Positions 44,901 to 53,619 of a DNA stretch of 64,000 nucleotides are shown here, one piece after another. Made by a program: the position numbers and the translations under genes. The stretch lies in the NCBI GenBank assembly GCA_001899635.1, contig MKVQ01000023.1:25683-89682 (forward strand), written 5' to 3'. This DNA is from Myxococcales bacterium 68-20. Lineage in GTDB: Bacteria > Myxococcota_A > Polyangia > Polyangiales > Polyangiaceae. Position 1 is the stretch's first letter; each line of letters starts with the position of its first letter. The notes beneath the pieces are model-generated. The model was not told the DNA's origin. It saw nothing but the letters and a program-made list of their open reading frames with translations, and ran no database searches.

Positions 44901-45324
44901 GGAGCGGAGCGCAGGCGAGCGCGTCGAGCATCGGTCCCTCGACGACGCGATGGCGGGCGACCGCGATGACGCGATCGCGGAAGGCCGTTTCACGCGCAGC
45001 GAACGTCAGGATCGGTGCCAGGCGAGTATCGCGACGCCAGGTGCTCGCCGAGCACCACGTGAAGAGGACCTCCCCGGCCGGCTCGGCAAAGAGCTTCCCG
45101 AGAGCCGCGATGTCGTCGTTCGAGCGGGAGAGCGTCGGAAGCTCCGCCTCGAGCAGATCGACCGTCGTTGCGAGCTCCGCGGACAACGCGTGGACGACAC
45201 GCGGGCCCCTGCGCGCGCGGCCGCCGGCTGCCCATCGAGCGCGAAGCGCCTCCATGAGAGCGGGCTCGCTCGCGAGCGCTTCGTTGATCGTGCTGAACGC
45301 GCTTCGTACCGGAACGGGGAGCAT
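41992..45324 (-). CDS. Giant protein with helical repeats and C-terminal Ser/Thr protein kinase
   Basis: An 1110-residue soluble protein. The first ~810 residues are alpha-helical repeats of HEAT-like type (LHPEPLVWVHAARALGRL, ESPLLRQRAMTAFAALP, DEDAWVLAAVAAATPYLF). A Pro-rich hinge (PPPPPQPKKEE) then leads to a PknB-like kinase (about 825-1105) with GEGGIGSVW, Lys in YFVLKIPK, HRDIKPANLW with H950-R951-D952, VIDFGM and TAGYIAPEQ. Repeats in front of the kinase resemble the TIR/NACHT-like scaffolds that detect partners, but no ATPase or effector domain is present. It is a single gene. Helical repeats plus kinase of this size are known in myxobacteria but uncharacterised. Confidence 0.9.
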   Translation of the reverse strand: MLPVPVRSAFSTINEALASEPALMEALRARWAAGGRARRGPRVVHALSAELATTVDLLEAELPTLSRSNDDIAALGKLFAEPAGEVLFTWCSASTWRRDTRLAPILTFAARETAFRDRVIAVARHRVVEGPMLDALACAPLLGDGIQLAMPANAEARARLEILIWEAGASAVESPDLGKWLWGSPETFEVMIRGPARGALRGRVLAARCLEVSARGLPETTDPELIGKTLQTLQPLLLHPEPLVWVHAARALGRLTGPLEQMEGTILDWVLGESPLLRQRAMTAFAALPAPRYRLLANQLLSIIAAPDEDAWVLAAVAAATPYLFFERRDIWDRLAARILEGEGGAIAARALARGLATLWRRGTHKAEVEGPIRALREMARAAQADTLDDSRRWIEVIAVTDVVDGAERDPLDLELGLENLMRIAAQYDDEEADARAARFAVSLAATFGEARRIALGQGRLRQRAAAINAVEGLARAFALRLWGPLLATRPSGDPIEAPDLEETWRTIAAAPAEILDLVKERRQAMQGSDLQVDGPLEVLALRLGGYALDACGEDAELGPGRGPSVYDTCMWLRKVEGLADGTRELPPPLKGALSTLFWRLVDTTRGTALGEVDDVRWLGPFAAWWALVIDRPAMLLQLATALPMMERSALERCCEQAEALRTAVSSGESDGQWGQKAAPALDALHAVDTELTHALAGLSRALSVFGAASGKQEHLEAMCLELVLAGDRLQFALADPVKALHPPSEGSLQDSLARSATENAPRVSALVARAIRSRDLSMLDVWLASLGPVASALLEQAVRQAIARTPPPPPQPKKEEPQLIEGYELVKNLGEGGIGSVWLVRKPGADRYFVLKIPKADALQNATDTERAGILASFVEEAKALAGLYHPNVANIIDRGVSSSVPFLVLEYLIGADLKQYSSARLMTLFELRQVVLESCAGLAALHSAGLVHRDIKPANLWLRLPLRGGERFEPERHRDPAHATPLSTVVIDFGMVRAIRVPAEVGGKFVAGTAGYIAPEQVLDPVELDPRSDIYALAGTIYNVTTGRAFFDDIDNARDRIIAHMKRDPFEDSERLRTYPAAIAKLLRAATAREPEDRPSPLEFGREFAAAL

Positions 45325-45576
45325 GATGGAGCTTCGATCGAGCGTATCTCAGTCACGAGCCGCTCGCGGCCGCGACGGACGTCTCGCGCCACTTTTCGCG
45401 ATCGGTCTTCAGAGCGCCGCGGGCGCCGCGCCGGCCGTCACCTGGTGACCGTCTCGCGCCCGCTCCGCGAGCGACGACGACACGACGGCCGGGGTTGGAG
45501 ACGCCGTGGTGACGGGTCAGTCCTCATAGAGCAATTACTCTACGCGCGCCGGTCTCTCCTCTGCCGCGGAAGTCAC

Positions 45577-47136
45577 ATGAACACCCTGTTTTCACATCGC
45601 AATTTCAACGCGCGCCGAAGGCGCACCTCTGCGGGTGGTTGGGGCGCGAGCCCCAAGTTCCTTCGTGGGGCGCTCGCCTCGCTCGTCTGCACCGCCGGTA
45701 TCGCCTGCGGAGCCGGCAGCACGGACGGAACGAGCGGCGAAGGCGATGTGGACGCATCCACGACGCCTGCTCCCGGGAGCTCGACCTCTCCGGCCGCGCC
45801 CTCGGCTACCTCGACATCCCCGGCACCGGCGACGCCGAAGCCCGATGCCGGCGACGCCGCGAGCAGCTCGCGCGCGAAGTGCGGGGCCGCCCCGTACGAG
45901 TGGGTGACCTCGAACGCGCTCGGCGACGTGCTCGAGAGCCAGTCGAAGGCGTCCCACTCGATCCTCGAGCTCAACTACGTCATCATCGAAGCGAAGAGGA
46001 AGAAGGCGTTCAAGTCGGACCGCGTCGCCAAGCACGGGACGAAGTCGCGCCTCCTCCGCTATCAGACGCAGGACCGCGGCGCGTTGATCGACGCGACCAC
46101 GCTGATGGCGTACCCGGACAAAGCGGGCACGTATCCGATCCTCCTCGTCCTCCACGGCACCGCGGGATTCACCGACGCGTGCGCGCCGTCGAAGGGTGCG
46201 GCGGACGACGCGCTCGGCGGTTTCACCGACGAGGTCTCCGTCCTGCTCTCGCTCTTCGCCTCGTTCGGGTACGTCGCGGTCGCGCCCGACTACATCGGGC
46301 TGAAGAGCCTCGGCGCCCCGACCGGCTTCCTCCATCCGTACCTCGTCGGCGAGCCGACCGCGATCGCGTCGCTCGACGCCGTGCGCGCCGCCAAGAAGCA
46401 GCTCGCTGGATCGAACGTCACCCCGGGCGACGTCGTCGTCGTCGGGGGCTCGCAGGGCGGCCACGGCGCGGCGTTCGTGAACCGCTATCTCCCGCACTAT
46501 GCGCCCGAGCTCGTCATCAAGGGGAGCGTCTGGGACGTCCCGCCGACGGACATCCTCGGTCAGGCGCTCCCGGCGCTGACGTCGTGGAGGAACGCCACCA
46601 AGAACATGATCGCGGCGTCGACGACGTACGAGTCCTGGTACAAGGCGGCGCCGAACGGGCTCTCGTCGGCATTCCTCGCGCCCTACGACACGTCGATCCC
46701 CGCGGCGCTCGCCGCGAGCTGCTCGCCGAGCAGCGCTTTCAACGGCGCCACGCTCGAGACGCTCTTCCAGCCCGCGTTCGTCACCGCCGGCCGGCAGCCG
46801 AGCTTCGGCGGCCTGTCCCCCTGGGCGTGCTACCTCGCCGAGAACAGCCTGCCGACGACCTCGGTGCCGAAGCAGGACTCGATCCCGAGCATGTTCCTCC
46901 TCGGCGAGAACGACGAGCTCGTCGACAACACCGTCGAGCGCGCGAGCTTCGAGAAGCTGTGCACGCAAGGCCATGTCCTCCAGTACCTCGAGTGCCAGGG
47001 GGCCTCGCACACGAAGCCGCTCACGTACGCGCTCGATCAGTGGATGACCTTCCTCGAGGACCGACTCGCCGGCAAGCCCGTCACCGGAACGTGCACGGTC
47101 AAGCCCGCAGAGAAGTGCACCAGCACGCCCGACTGA
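45577..47136 (+). CDS. Exported alpha/beta-hydrolase (secretory lipase-like lipoprotein)
   Basis: A 519-residue protein. The leader is unusually long. An Arg-rich N-terminus is interrupted by GGWGASPK, which is encoded by a TTGGGGC-type palindrome. A hydrophobic core and lipobox (IACG) follow. After a Ser/Thr/Pro/Ala linker comes a hydrolase of the secretory lipase (LIP) type, with LLVLHGTAGFT, VAVAPDYIGLKS, nucleophile VVGGSQGGHGAAF, an Asp in GENDELVDNTV and a His in CQGASHTKPL. The substrate is probably a lipid or ester outside the cell. If the palindrome is an insertion, the true start may be ATG-independent further downstream. Confidence 0.85.
   Translation: MNTLFSHRNFNARRRRTSAGGWGASPKFLRGALASLVCTAGIACGAGSTDGTSGEGDVDASTTPAPGSSTSPAAPSATSTSPAPATPKPDAGDAASSSRAKCGAAPYEWVTSNALGDVLESQSKASHSILELNYVIIEAKRKKAFKSDRVAKHGTKSRLLRYQTQDRGALIDATTLMAYPDKAGTYPILLVLHGTAGFTDACAPSKGAADDALGGFTDEVSVLLSLFASFGYVAVAPDYIGLKSLGAPTGFLHPYLVGEPTAIASLDAVRAAKKQLAGSNVTPGDVVVVGGSQGGHGAAFVNRYLPHYAPELVIKGSVWDVPPTDILGQALPALTSWRNATKNMIAASTTYESWYKAAPNGLSSAFLAPYDTSIPAALAASCSPSSAFNGATLETLFQPAFVTAGRQPSFGGLSPWACYLAENSLPTTSVPKQDSIPSMFLLGENDELVDNTVERASFEKLCTQGHVLQYLECQGASHTKPLTYALDQWMTFLEDRLAGKPVTGTCTVKPAEKCTSTPD
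45639..45656. repeat. TTGGGGC palindrome inside a signal-peptide coding region
   Basis: TTGGGGC-GCGA-GCCCCAA. It belongs to the same family as the palindromes at 31456 and 31594 and is translated as part of GGWGASPK. Confidence 0.55.
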
Positions 47137-47275
47137 GCGCCGATCTCGACCTCGCAATCGCTCTCGCCAAGCGGCCGGCACCGGGCGGGTCCGGCGCCGT
47201 GGTCCGTCCGATGCGGACTGCCCGGCCCCGCAACATCGCGGATGTCCGAGCTCGACGCCGCTCGTGTGTCTTGCG

Positions 47276-48760
47276 TCAGCTCTCGCGGGCGGCGGCAGGC
47301 GCCGGCAGAACGCGCGGCCCCGAGTCTTCCCAGGCGCAGAATTGCGCGTGGGTACCGTCGGCGCGGACGTGGATCACGAGGTGCGTGCGCGCCGCGCGAT
47401 ACGGGCCCGGCACGCCGGCACCCGGGTGACCGGCGCTGTCGTCGTCATCGTCGGCGACGTCTTCGGCCCAGGAGCCGACGTTGACATACGTTGCGTCGCC
47501 CGCCGGAACGGCGAGCGGCACGTGCGTGTGCCCCATCACGACGAACGCAGCGGGGAAGAGCCTCGCGAGATGCGCGGCGCGCTCGACCATGTTGGCACCG
47601 GGGTCCACCGTGCGCTGCCGCGAGAGCCAGCGGTTCAAGAGCGACCACGTCACGAGGACACCCGCCAGGCCCCAGAGCGCGTGCCCGTGGAATGCGCTGT
47701 AGACGGCGAGCACGATGCACGCGATCGTCGCCGCCAACGCCAGCGCAAGACGATCGAGGAGGACACCCGCGAGGATGCCGCGGATCGACTTCCCGAGCGG
47801 AGGCGCCTGGAGCGACAGGAGAGCGCGCAGGCGCTCGACACCAACCCGTGTCGCCTCGGCGAGCTTCGCGACGCGCTCGTCATGCTCGGCCCTGAGGATT
47901 GCGGCTGTCTCGGAGAAGTGCGCACGCCGGAGGCGGAACATCTCGGCAACCGCGCGCGCGAAGCGCACACCGAGGCTCGCTCCGCCGGAGATGCCGAGCC
48001 GAGCGCCGAGGCGGAGGTAGTAAGCAATCCCGACGTGCTCGTGACCGTGGTCCTTCATCCCCGTCGGACGGACCACGAAGCGGAGAAGCGTCTCGCAGAA
48101 CGCCCGCGCGACGCGACGCGGATCGGCAGGCGACAGGGGCGCCATGATGTGATCGGTCGCGCAGAACGGATCGTATTGATGACCATGCTCGATGTACGCG
48201 ACGCCATCGCGATAGAAGAACCACGGATTGAACTCGATCCGAGACTGGAACACGTCCCGGTCGAGATCCCGCCGTTCCATACGAGCCAGCTCGAAGAGGG
48301 CGGCGCGAAAGTCGTCCTTCACCGCGTCCCAGTGGAACTCGATGTCGTGATTGCCATGGACGATCGTGAGCGCGTTGCCGGCCGCGACGAACCTACCGAG
48401 GGCGGCGAACACGTCCGCATGACGAGTCGCCACGCGACGTAGCTTGAGCCGCGCGTGGTCGCATGCGCTCCCGAGGCCGTGCTGCTGCTCCTCGTCCGTG
48501 AGCGAGGTCTCGACGAGATCGCTCGGTCGAGGGGTGACCGTCATCCCGATGAAGTCGATGAAATCGCCGGCGATGACGATGCGCCACCGATCGGCAGAGG
48601 GCGGCTGCGCGCGGTAGTGCTCCAGAAGCCGGATGAGGTCGCGGTCGACCTCTGCAGATCGACGCGCACGGCGTGCTGCGCCGTCGTGGATATCGCTCCC
48701 GAGATGGACGTCGGAGAAGACGATGAGACTCTCCTCGAGCGCGGGCGTTGCCGATACCAC
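47276..48760 (-). CDS. Metallophosphoesterase with central membrane helix
   Basis: A 494-residue protein. Calcineurin-like motifs are visible in order: SDVHLGSD, AGDFIDFIGM, VHGNHDIEFHW, a His in IEHGHQYDP and VMGHTHVPL. Between the fourth and last motifs lies an insertion with a hydrophobic stretch (LALALAATIACIVLAVYSAF, then ALWGLAGVLVTWSLL), so the protein is anchored in the membrane with the active site probably cytoplasmic. A polar, His-poor tail ends the protein. The insertion splits the domain and is not typical of UDP-diacylglucosamine or Cdc1-type enzymes. The substrate is unknown. Confidence 0.85.
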   Translation of the reverse strand: MVSATPALEESLIVFSDVHLGSDIHDGAARRARRSAEVDRDLIRLLEHYRAQPPSADRWRIVIAGDFIDFIGMTVTPRPSDLVETSLTDEEQQHGLGSACDHARLKLRRVATRHADVFAALGRFVAAGNALTIVHGNHDIEFHWDAVKDDFRAALFELARMERRDLDRDVFQSRIEFNPWFFYRDGVAYIEHGHQYDPFCATDHIMAPLSPADPRRVARAFCETLLRFVVRPTGMKDHGHEHVGIAYYLRLGARLGISGGASLGVRFARAVAEMFRLRRAHFSETAAILRAEHDERVAKLAEATRVGVERLRALLSLQAPPLGKSIRGILAGVLLDRLALALAATIACIVLAVYSAFHGHALWGLAGVLVTWSLLNRWLSRQRTVDPGANMVERAAHLARLFPAAFVVMGHTHVPLAVPAGDATYVNVGSWAEDVADDDDDSAGHPGAGVPGPYRAARTHLVIHVRADGTHAQFCAWEDSGPRVLPAPAAARES

Positions 48761-48971
48761 GGGCTCATTCTTACCCTCGCGCTGTCAGGAGCCCGTCATG
48801 CTCTCGTCATGGGATCGTGGAGAACGGACGCTTCGAGCGCCGCAGCTCGAGCATGGCTTCTTCAATGCACTGCTCACCGAGGACTCGCCGCACCCGCGCC
48901 GATGATGCGCCGGCACGCAAGGCGTGCGCCGCCTCGACGCTGCGGCTGCGCTTCCAGCGCGCGATCCGGCG

Positions 48972-48987
48972 TGGCACGTGCGGTGCT
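48972..48987 (+). promoter_or_regulatory. Sigma-54-like element abutting the CBS-protein start codon
   Basis: TGGCACG, TGCG, GTGCT, then 11 bases, then ATG 48999. The -24 box is perfect. Transcription would begin at or one base before the start codon. Confidence 0.45.
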
Positions 48988-48998
48988 GTGGGCTCGTC

Positions 48999-49751
48999 AT
49001 GACGCAAGCCCTCGTCCGAGATCACATGACCGCGCCGGCAGTGACCGAGAAGCCGGAGAGCTCGATCTCCGTGCTCGTCGCCGTCCTTCGCCTCCGGCAG
49101 ATCTCCGCGGTGCCGATCGTCGAACCGGACGGAAGACTCGTCGGGATCGTCTCGACGACGGACATCCTCCGCGCCCCCGCCGGCGCCCGTGCGCGAGACA
49201 TCATGTCGACGGCGGTGATCACCGCGCCGGTCGACGCCCCGCTCGACGTCGCCGCGCGCCGACTCGTCGCCGGACGCGTTCACCGCATCGTTGCCATGGA
49301 CGGCGATCGCGTCGCCGGAGTCCTGTCCGCACGCGACATCCTCGCGGCGGTGAAGGGGCGCAAGCTCGACGAGCCCGTCTCGCGCGCGATGTCGTTTCCC
49401 GTCGAGACGATCGATGTCGGCGCCCCGATCGAGGAGGCGGTGACGCGCCTCGCTCGCGCGAACGTCCACGGGCTCGTCGTCGTCGATGGGAATGCGGCCG
49501 TCGGCCTCTTCACGCAGGTCGAGGCGCTCGCGGCACGGAAGCTCGCTCCCTCGCTCCTCGCCGGGCCGGTGGAGGACGTGATGAGCTACGAGACGATCTG
49601 CCTCGACGCCTCGACCCCGATCCATCGCGCGGCGGCGTACGCGGTGGCGATGAACGTCCGGCGCATCCTCGTCGTCGAGCACCGGCGCCTGGTCGGGATC
49701 GTGAGCGGTGTCGATCTCGTGGACGTCCTCGCCCGGGCCCCCGTGGCATGA
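48999..49751 (+). CDS. Protein with four CBS motifs
   Basis: A 250-residue protein of two CBS pairs. Each half opens with the CBS signature (VRDHMTAPAV, ARDIMSTAVI, VSRAMSFPVET, VEDVMSYETI), and a GIVSTTDIL or GVLSARDIL strand closes the first two. CBS pairs bind AMP, ADP, ATP or SAM and sense energy charge. No catalytic or DNA-binding domain is attached, so it probably acts through a partner. The start codon was placed at 48999 since the first CBS motif follows at once. No ribosome site is visible, but a sigma-54-like element lies 12 bases before it. Confidence 0.9.
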   Translation: MTQALVRDHMTAPAVTEKPESSISVLVAVLRLRQISAVPIVEPDGRLVGIVSTTDILRAPAGARARDIMSTAVITAPVDAPLDVAARRLVAGRVHRIVAMDGDRVAGVLSARDILAAVKGRKLDEPVSRAMSFPVETIDVGAPIEEAVTRLARANVHGLVVVDGNAAVGLFTQVEALAARKLAPSLLAGPVEDVMSYETICLDASTPIHRAAAYAVAMNVRRILVVEHRRLVGIVSGVDLVDVLARAPVA

Positions 49752-49793
49752 TCCGGCTCCACGCGATCGATCGCAAGGAGACGGACGAGGTGA

Positions 49794-50597
49794 TCACTCG
49801 ACGGTGACGTCGTCGAAGTGAACGACGTACGCGCCCGTCCTGTTCGACGCATACGGCGCGCCGATGCGGAGACGCTGGCCTGAGCTCATCGCCTTCGCCG
49901 TGGGCGCCTGGACATTGACGGGACCGTTGCTGGCGCGCACGCTCCCAGCGCCGATATCGAGGTCGAGGACGACCCGGGTCATGGCCGGGCCGAGGGAACC
50001 GACGAGATGGGTGCCGAGCGCCTGGTCCTGGAGGACGAGCTCGCCGCTCGGCCTCGCGACGAGCGCGACGATGTAGCGCGAGGAGCCTTCCGGCAACGGG
50101 AAAAGCTCGAGGGTCACGAGCCCCACATCGCCGTCGTACACGCCGGTGGGCGAGTCCCCGCGCGTGAACGCGATCGACACGCCGACGGTCATGCGCTGCG
50201 CGGCGTCGAACGTCCTTTCGAGGTACGTCGCGCGCGTGATGCTACCCGGCGCGACGTCCACTCTCAGCGATGGCGCCGCCACCCCGACCACGGTCGAAGC
50301 AAGCGACAGGGGGCCCGCCTCGTCCGAGCGTCCGCTCCATTTCGCGCCGAGCGAAGGATCGGAGAAGTCATCGCAGAAGAGATGCTTGGGAGCACACGAC
50401 GCGACCGGTGGCGCGGCGTCCGCATCGGCGGCGTCCGGCGTGGCGACATCGGGCAAGCCCGCGTCCGTCGCGGGAGCACCTGCATCCTTCAGGACATCCC
50501 CTGCATCCGTCAGCGCAGGGACCTCGGAGCCGGAGAACGAATCGCACGCAACGACCGCGAGGGCGACGACGACGACCGGCAGCAGCGCGCGCATCAT
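49794..50597 (-). CDS. Lipoprotein with Asp/Ala linker and lectin-like beta domain
   Basis: A 267-residue protein. The leader MRALLPVVVVALAVVAC has a clear lipobox. ATG 50597 and ATG 50594 are adjacent. Residues 20-65 repeat Asp-Ala-Gly/Pro motifs (DAGDVLKDAGAPATDAGLPD), typical of myxobacterial surface lipoproteins. The rest is a beta-rich domain with the jelly-roll pattern of concanavalin A-like laminin-G domains (FCDDFSDPSLGAKWSG, VTLELFPLPEGSSRYIV). Carbohydrate or protein binding is an inference from fold type only. The gene is monocistronic. Confidence 0.8.
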   Translation of the reverse strand: MMRALLPVVVVALAVVACDSFSGSEVPALTDAGDVLKDAGAPATDAGLPDVATPDAADADAAPPVASCAPKHLFCDDFSDPSLGAKWSGRSDEAGPLSLASTVVGVAAPSLRVDVAPGSITRATYLERTFDAAQRMTVGVSIAFTRGDSPTGVYDGDVGLVTLELFPLPEGSSRYIVALVARPSGELVLQDQALGTHLVGSLGPAMTRVVLDLDIGAGSVRASNGPVNVQAPTAKAMSSGQRLRIGAPYASNRTGAYVVHFDDVTVE

Positions 50598-50659
50598 GCC
50601 CTCGAACGATACGCCAGCCCATCCCTTCTGTGTAGGCCAACACCACTCGCCCGCGTCGG

Positions 50660-52135
50660 TCAACGGCGCCGGCGTCTGCGCGCCAAGCCGACCGCGAACG
50701 CAGCTCCGGCGAGCGCGAACGCGGACGCGTCGCTCGCTCGGGTCACGCGGCAGCCGCAGCCACCGTCGTCGGAAGCGCCGTCCGGGCTTGCACCGCTCGA
50801 GCTGCCTGGGTCCGTCCCCGAGGAGCCGCCGTCGGCGCCACCGCCCGGACCGTTACCTCCGGACGACGACGCACCGCCGTCGCCTCCCGACGACGAGCCA
50901 CCGAGCGGAGGAGGCACGGTCGAACAGTCGCCGAGGGAATGTTGGAGCGCGCCGAGATCCCACGCTCCGGTGCGGGTGCGGAGGCAATAGTCGTTCGGCG
51001 CGTCGGCGTTCGTCGGGCCCTTCCCGATGAGGGCGGCGAGCTCGCCCTTCTTCCGCAGGTCACCCAAGAGCGGGGCCGTGTACATCTGCTCGAAGGTGCC
51101 CTGCGCGATGTTCGCGAGGTTGTCGCTCGCGGTGTGGGTCGCCCCGTCGCGGTTTCGGATCGTGCCGGTGAGGACGTTGCCACGCGCCTCGCCCGTCGTC
51201 GTGTCGAAGCGGAAGTCGATGCCGGCGGTCGCGATGAGCGTGTTGTGAACGAGCTTCGTGCTTCTTCCGCGGTTGACGTAGATGCCGACGTCGCTGCAGT
51301 TGGCGATGACGTTGTTCCGCATGATGCCGCCCTCGTGCTCGACGGTGCACGGGACGTTCGCGTCGAACGCGGGCGCGCAGAACCGCGCGTCGGTGCCCCC
51401 GCCGCCGAACGAGAGTCCGATGTGCGTGCCGGGCGTCGGATCGTCCTTCGTGCAGAGGACGAGGTTCCGCTCGAAGACGCCGTTCTTGCCCCCGCTCTTC
51501 ATGAACGCGCCATAGGTCGGTGAGCCGCTCGCCCGGTGGAAGTCGTGGATGTAGTTGGCGCGAACGATCCACCCGTCGCCGGTATCGATGTTGAGCTTCG
51601 TCACCGGATTACCCGTGTTCCGAGCGCGCGAGTCGAACAGCTCGTTTCCCTCGACGATGCCTCCGTGCGGGACGGTGACCGTGCTTCCCAGCGAGGCGTT
51701 GACCTTCAGCTGCGCGTTGAAGTCGGCGATCCGGCTGCCGCGGAGGATGAACCCGGTAGCGCCGCCGACGACATGGAACGCGTGCTCGCAGTCGTCGTCA
51801 TTGGCGCACGTCCCCTTGATGTCGAGCCCGTCGAAGTGCCAGTTCGCGCCCGAGACGACGAAGCCCTCGAGCGTCGACAGGTCGAGCTTCGCGCCGCGCG
51901 GCGTCGCAGAACGGACGACGATGGCGGCCTCCGCCGTTCCGTTCGCGGAGCAGGCGATGTTGCTCCCCGAGATCGCGTAGGTCCCATCGGCGAGGACGAT
52001 CTCGTCACCCGGCTTCGCCGCGGCGATCGCGCTCCGGAGCTCGGTGGGATTCGAGACCGGAACCGGAGCTGCCTGCGCGCCGGACGAATACGCGAGCGCG
52101 ATGAGAGTGACGATCGAGATGACGTGGCGGCGCAT
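50660..52135 (-). CDS. Exported parallel beta-helix polysaccharide lyase-like protein with MYXO-CTERM-type tail
   Basis: A 491-residue protein. The signal peptide is MRRHVISIVTLIALAYS with cleavage at AQA. The main domain is a right-handed beta-helix (VLADGTYAISGSNIAC, FILRGSRIADFNAQLK, VRANYIHDF, GIMRNNVIANC), closest in pattern to PL6 alginate/chondroitinase-B-like lyases. A Gly/Ser/Asp repeat (about 415-455) leads to GCGCRV, a hydrophobic helix and RRRRRR. The Cys-TM-Arg tail is a MYXO-CTERM-type sorting signal, cleaved by a myxosortase-like enzyme. The substrate may be uronic-acid polymer, but lyase residues were not checked against structures. Confidence 0.85.
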   Translation of the reverse strand: MRRHVISIVTLIALAYSSGAQAAPVPVSNPTELRSAIAAAKPGDEIVLADGTYAISGSNIACSANGTAEAAIVVRSATPRGAKLDLSTLEGFVVSGANWHFDGLDIKGTCANDDDCEHAFHVVGGATGFILRGSRIADFNAQLKVNASLGSTVTVPHGGIVEGNELFDSRARNTGNPVTKLNIDTGDGWIVRANYIHDFHRASGSPTYGAFMKSGGKNGVFERNLVLCTKDDPTPGTHIGLSFGGGGTDARFCAPAFDANVPCTVEHEGGIMRNNVIANCSDVGIYVNRGRSTKLVHNTLIATAGIDFRFDTTTGEARGNVLTGTIRNRDGATHTASDNLANIAQGTFEQMYTAPLLGDLRKKGELAALIGKGPTNADAPNDYCLRTRTGAWDLGALQHSLGDCSTVPPPLGGSSSGGDGGASSSGGNGPGGGADGGSSGTDPGSSSGASPDGASDDGGCGCRVTRASDASAFALAGAAFAVGLARRRRRR

Positions 52136-52205
52136 GCGCCAATCGTACGCCACCCCCGTCCCGCGAGTACAAGCGGGCAGCGACCTCCCTCCCCTCGCGC
52201 GCGCC

Positions 52206-53462
52206 TCAGTACCCCGCAGGCAGGACCAGCGACGTGAACGGCGTCTCCTCGCGGCAGTTGTCACGGTTCGTGGTGCCGTCGGACTGGAGGCAGTTCTTGA
52301 TCGGGCCGTCGAGGTACTTCATGTAGAGGTCGTAGTGCCCGGAGACGGTGAACTCGCTGCCCGCGCCGGTCGGCCCCCACGAGTTCTTCACGCGAAGGAA
52401 GACCATCTTCGCGTCGTCCGCGAGCGCGGCCTCGAGCTGCTCGGGGGACGCGTCCACGCCGGCCTTGAGCAGGCCGAAGCCGGGCACGCCGTCGATCTCG
52501 TAGTCGCTCATCGCGACCATGTGTCCGCCCTGTCTGCCCGGTGAGGCCGGGACATCGGCGAACGTCGAGCCGCGCATCGCCGCGAAGTCCACGGTGAACG
52601 TGAGGAGCGGAGGCACGCCATCATGGAGCGCCCTCTGCGCGCGCTTGAGGAACGCGCGGCGCTCGAGCGGATCCGCCGGGTAGTACGCCTCTTGCCACGC
52701 GTAGCGCCCGTCCGGCTGGCCGTCGTACGACGGGAGGATGTCGATCAGCGCGACGGCCTCCCTCGCGTGCGTGGTCGCGTCGACCGCGGTGACCGCCAGC
52801 TTCGTCGAAGACAGCACCCGGTGCGACTCGTAGCTCGACGCGTCCGGGCTCTTGTCGAGGTTCCGTCCGAACGCCTCGTCGAGCCGGGCGATGGTCTCCG
52901 GCGAGAGCTGCCATGCCGCGTCCATCTCCTTGCGAAGGAGATCGAGATCCTTCCGCGCTGCACGATCCTTCAGCACGCCGTCGCGGAGCGAGCGGTTGAT
53001 CGCGGACAGCGCCGAGGACTGCCGCCTCGAGGTCGTCGACGTCGCCTCCTCGGGGATGAAGTCGCCTTCGCGCATCGCGCCGAAGTACTTCATGATGTGG
53101 GACGCTTCCCAGAAGAAGCCGCCCGTCTCGACCTCCTTCAGAGCGGCGTAGCGATTGTCGGGCGACTCGTCCGCGCTCCAGAGGATCTGGAGGAACCAGT
53201 GCCAGTACGACCAGTAGCTCTCCGAGAGGTCGAGCGCCTCGTTGGTCGCCGACTTGTGGAGCGCCTCGAGCCAGCTCGCGTTCGCATAGAGCCAGCAGTT
53301 GCCGATCGCCTGATTCTTCACGTCCGTGTGCGGAAGCGACACGACGTCGTCCGAGGACGTCTGCGCTTCACCCGCCGAGGAGCAGCCGACACCGACTGCA
53401 GGCAGGGAGAGCGCGATCGCGGCGCCGAGCACGCGGGTCCGGAAAAGCCGAGCGAGGTCCAT
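52206..53462 (-). CDS. Papain-like (C1-type) cysteine protease lipoprotein
   Basis: A 418-residue protein. The leader has a lipobox near Cys27. The catalytic site is NQAIGNCWLYANASWLE (Gln51, Cys56). A His in GRQGGHMVAMSDYE and an Asn in VKNSWGP complete the triad. The insertion between Cys and His is over 250 residues long, which places it nearer to bleomycin-hydrolase-like C1B enzymes than to classic papain. There is no pro-peptide, so activity may be controlled otherwise. It is probably anchored to the outer membrane and involved in protein or peptide breakdown, possibly predation. Confidence 0.85.
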   Translation of the reverse strand: MDLARLFRTRVLGAAIALSLPAVGVGCSSAGEAQTSSDDVVSLPHTDVKNQAIGNCWLYANASWLEALHKSATNEALDLSESYWSYWHWFLQILWSADESPDNRYAALKEVETGGFFWEASHIMKYFGAMREGDFIPEEATSTTSRRQSSALSAINRSLRDGVLKDRAARKDLDLLRKEMDAAWQLSPETIARLDEAFGRNLDKSPDASSYESHRVLSSTKLAVTAVDATTHAREAVALIDILPSYDGQPDGRYAWQEAYYPADPLERRAFLKRAQRALHDGVPPLLTFTVDFAAMRGSTFADVPASPGRQGGHMVAMSDYEIDGVPGFGLLKAGVDASPEQLEAALADDAKMVFLRVKNSWGPTGAGSEFTVSGHYDLYMKYLDGPIKNCLQSDGTTNRDNCREETPFTSLVLPAGY

Positions 53463-53538
53463 GACCCGCGCTCCCCTGCGAAGAGCATACCTCCCCCCAC
53501 ACTCGGGCCAAGGCCCGATCTCACGGGCTTTTTCGCCT

Positions 53539-53551
53539 GCGCAATTTGCGC
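53539..53551. promoter_or_regulatory. GCGCAA-T-TTGCGC dyad
   Basis: A 13-base perfect dyad between the protease gene start (53462) and the end of the small gene at 53620. Its core resembles the dyads at 4308 and 61297. Confidence 0.3.
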
Positions 53552-53619
53552 AACGCCCGGGGCTTCTGGGGCTTGGGCGAAAGCAACGATCGCGCGCGAT
53601 CCAGGCGACCGCGCGGCGA

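Noticed and set aside
43243..45576. A long plus-strand frame before the lipase-like gene
   Set aside because: It is antisense to the helical-repeat kinase and has only shadow-type composition. The true gene starts at ATG 45577 with a leader peptide.
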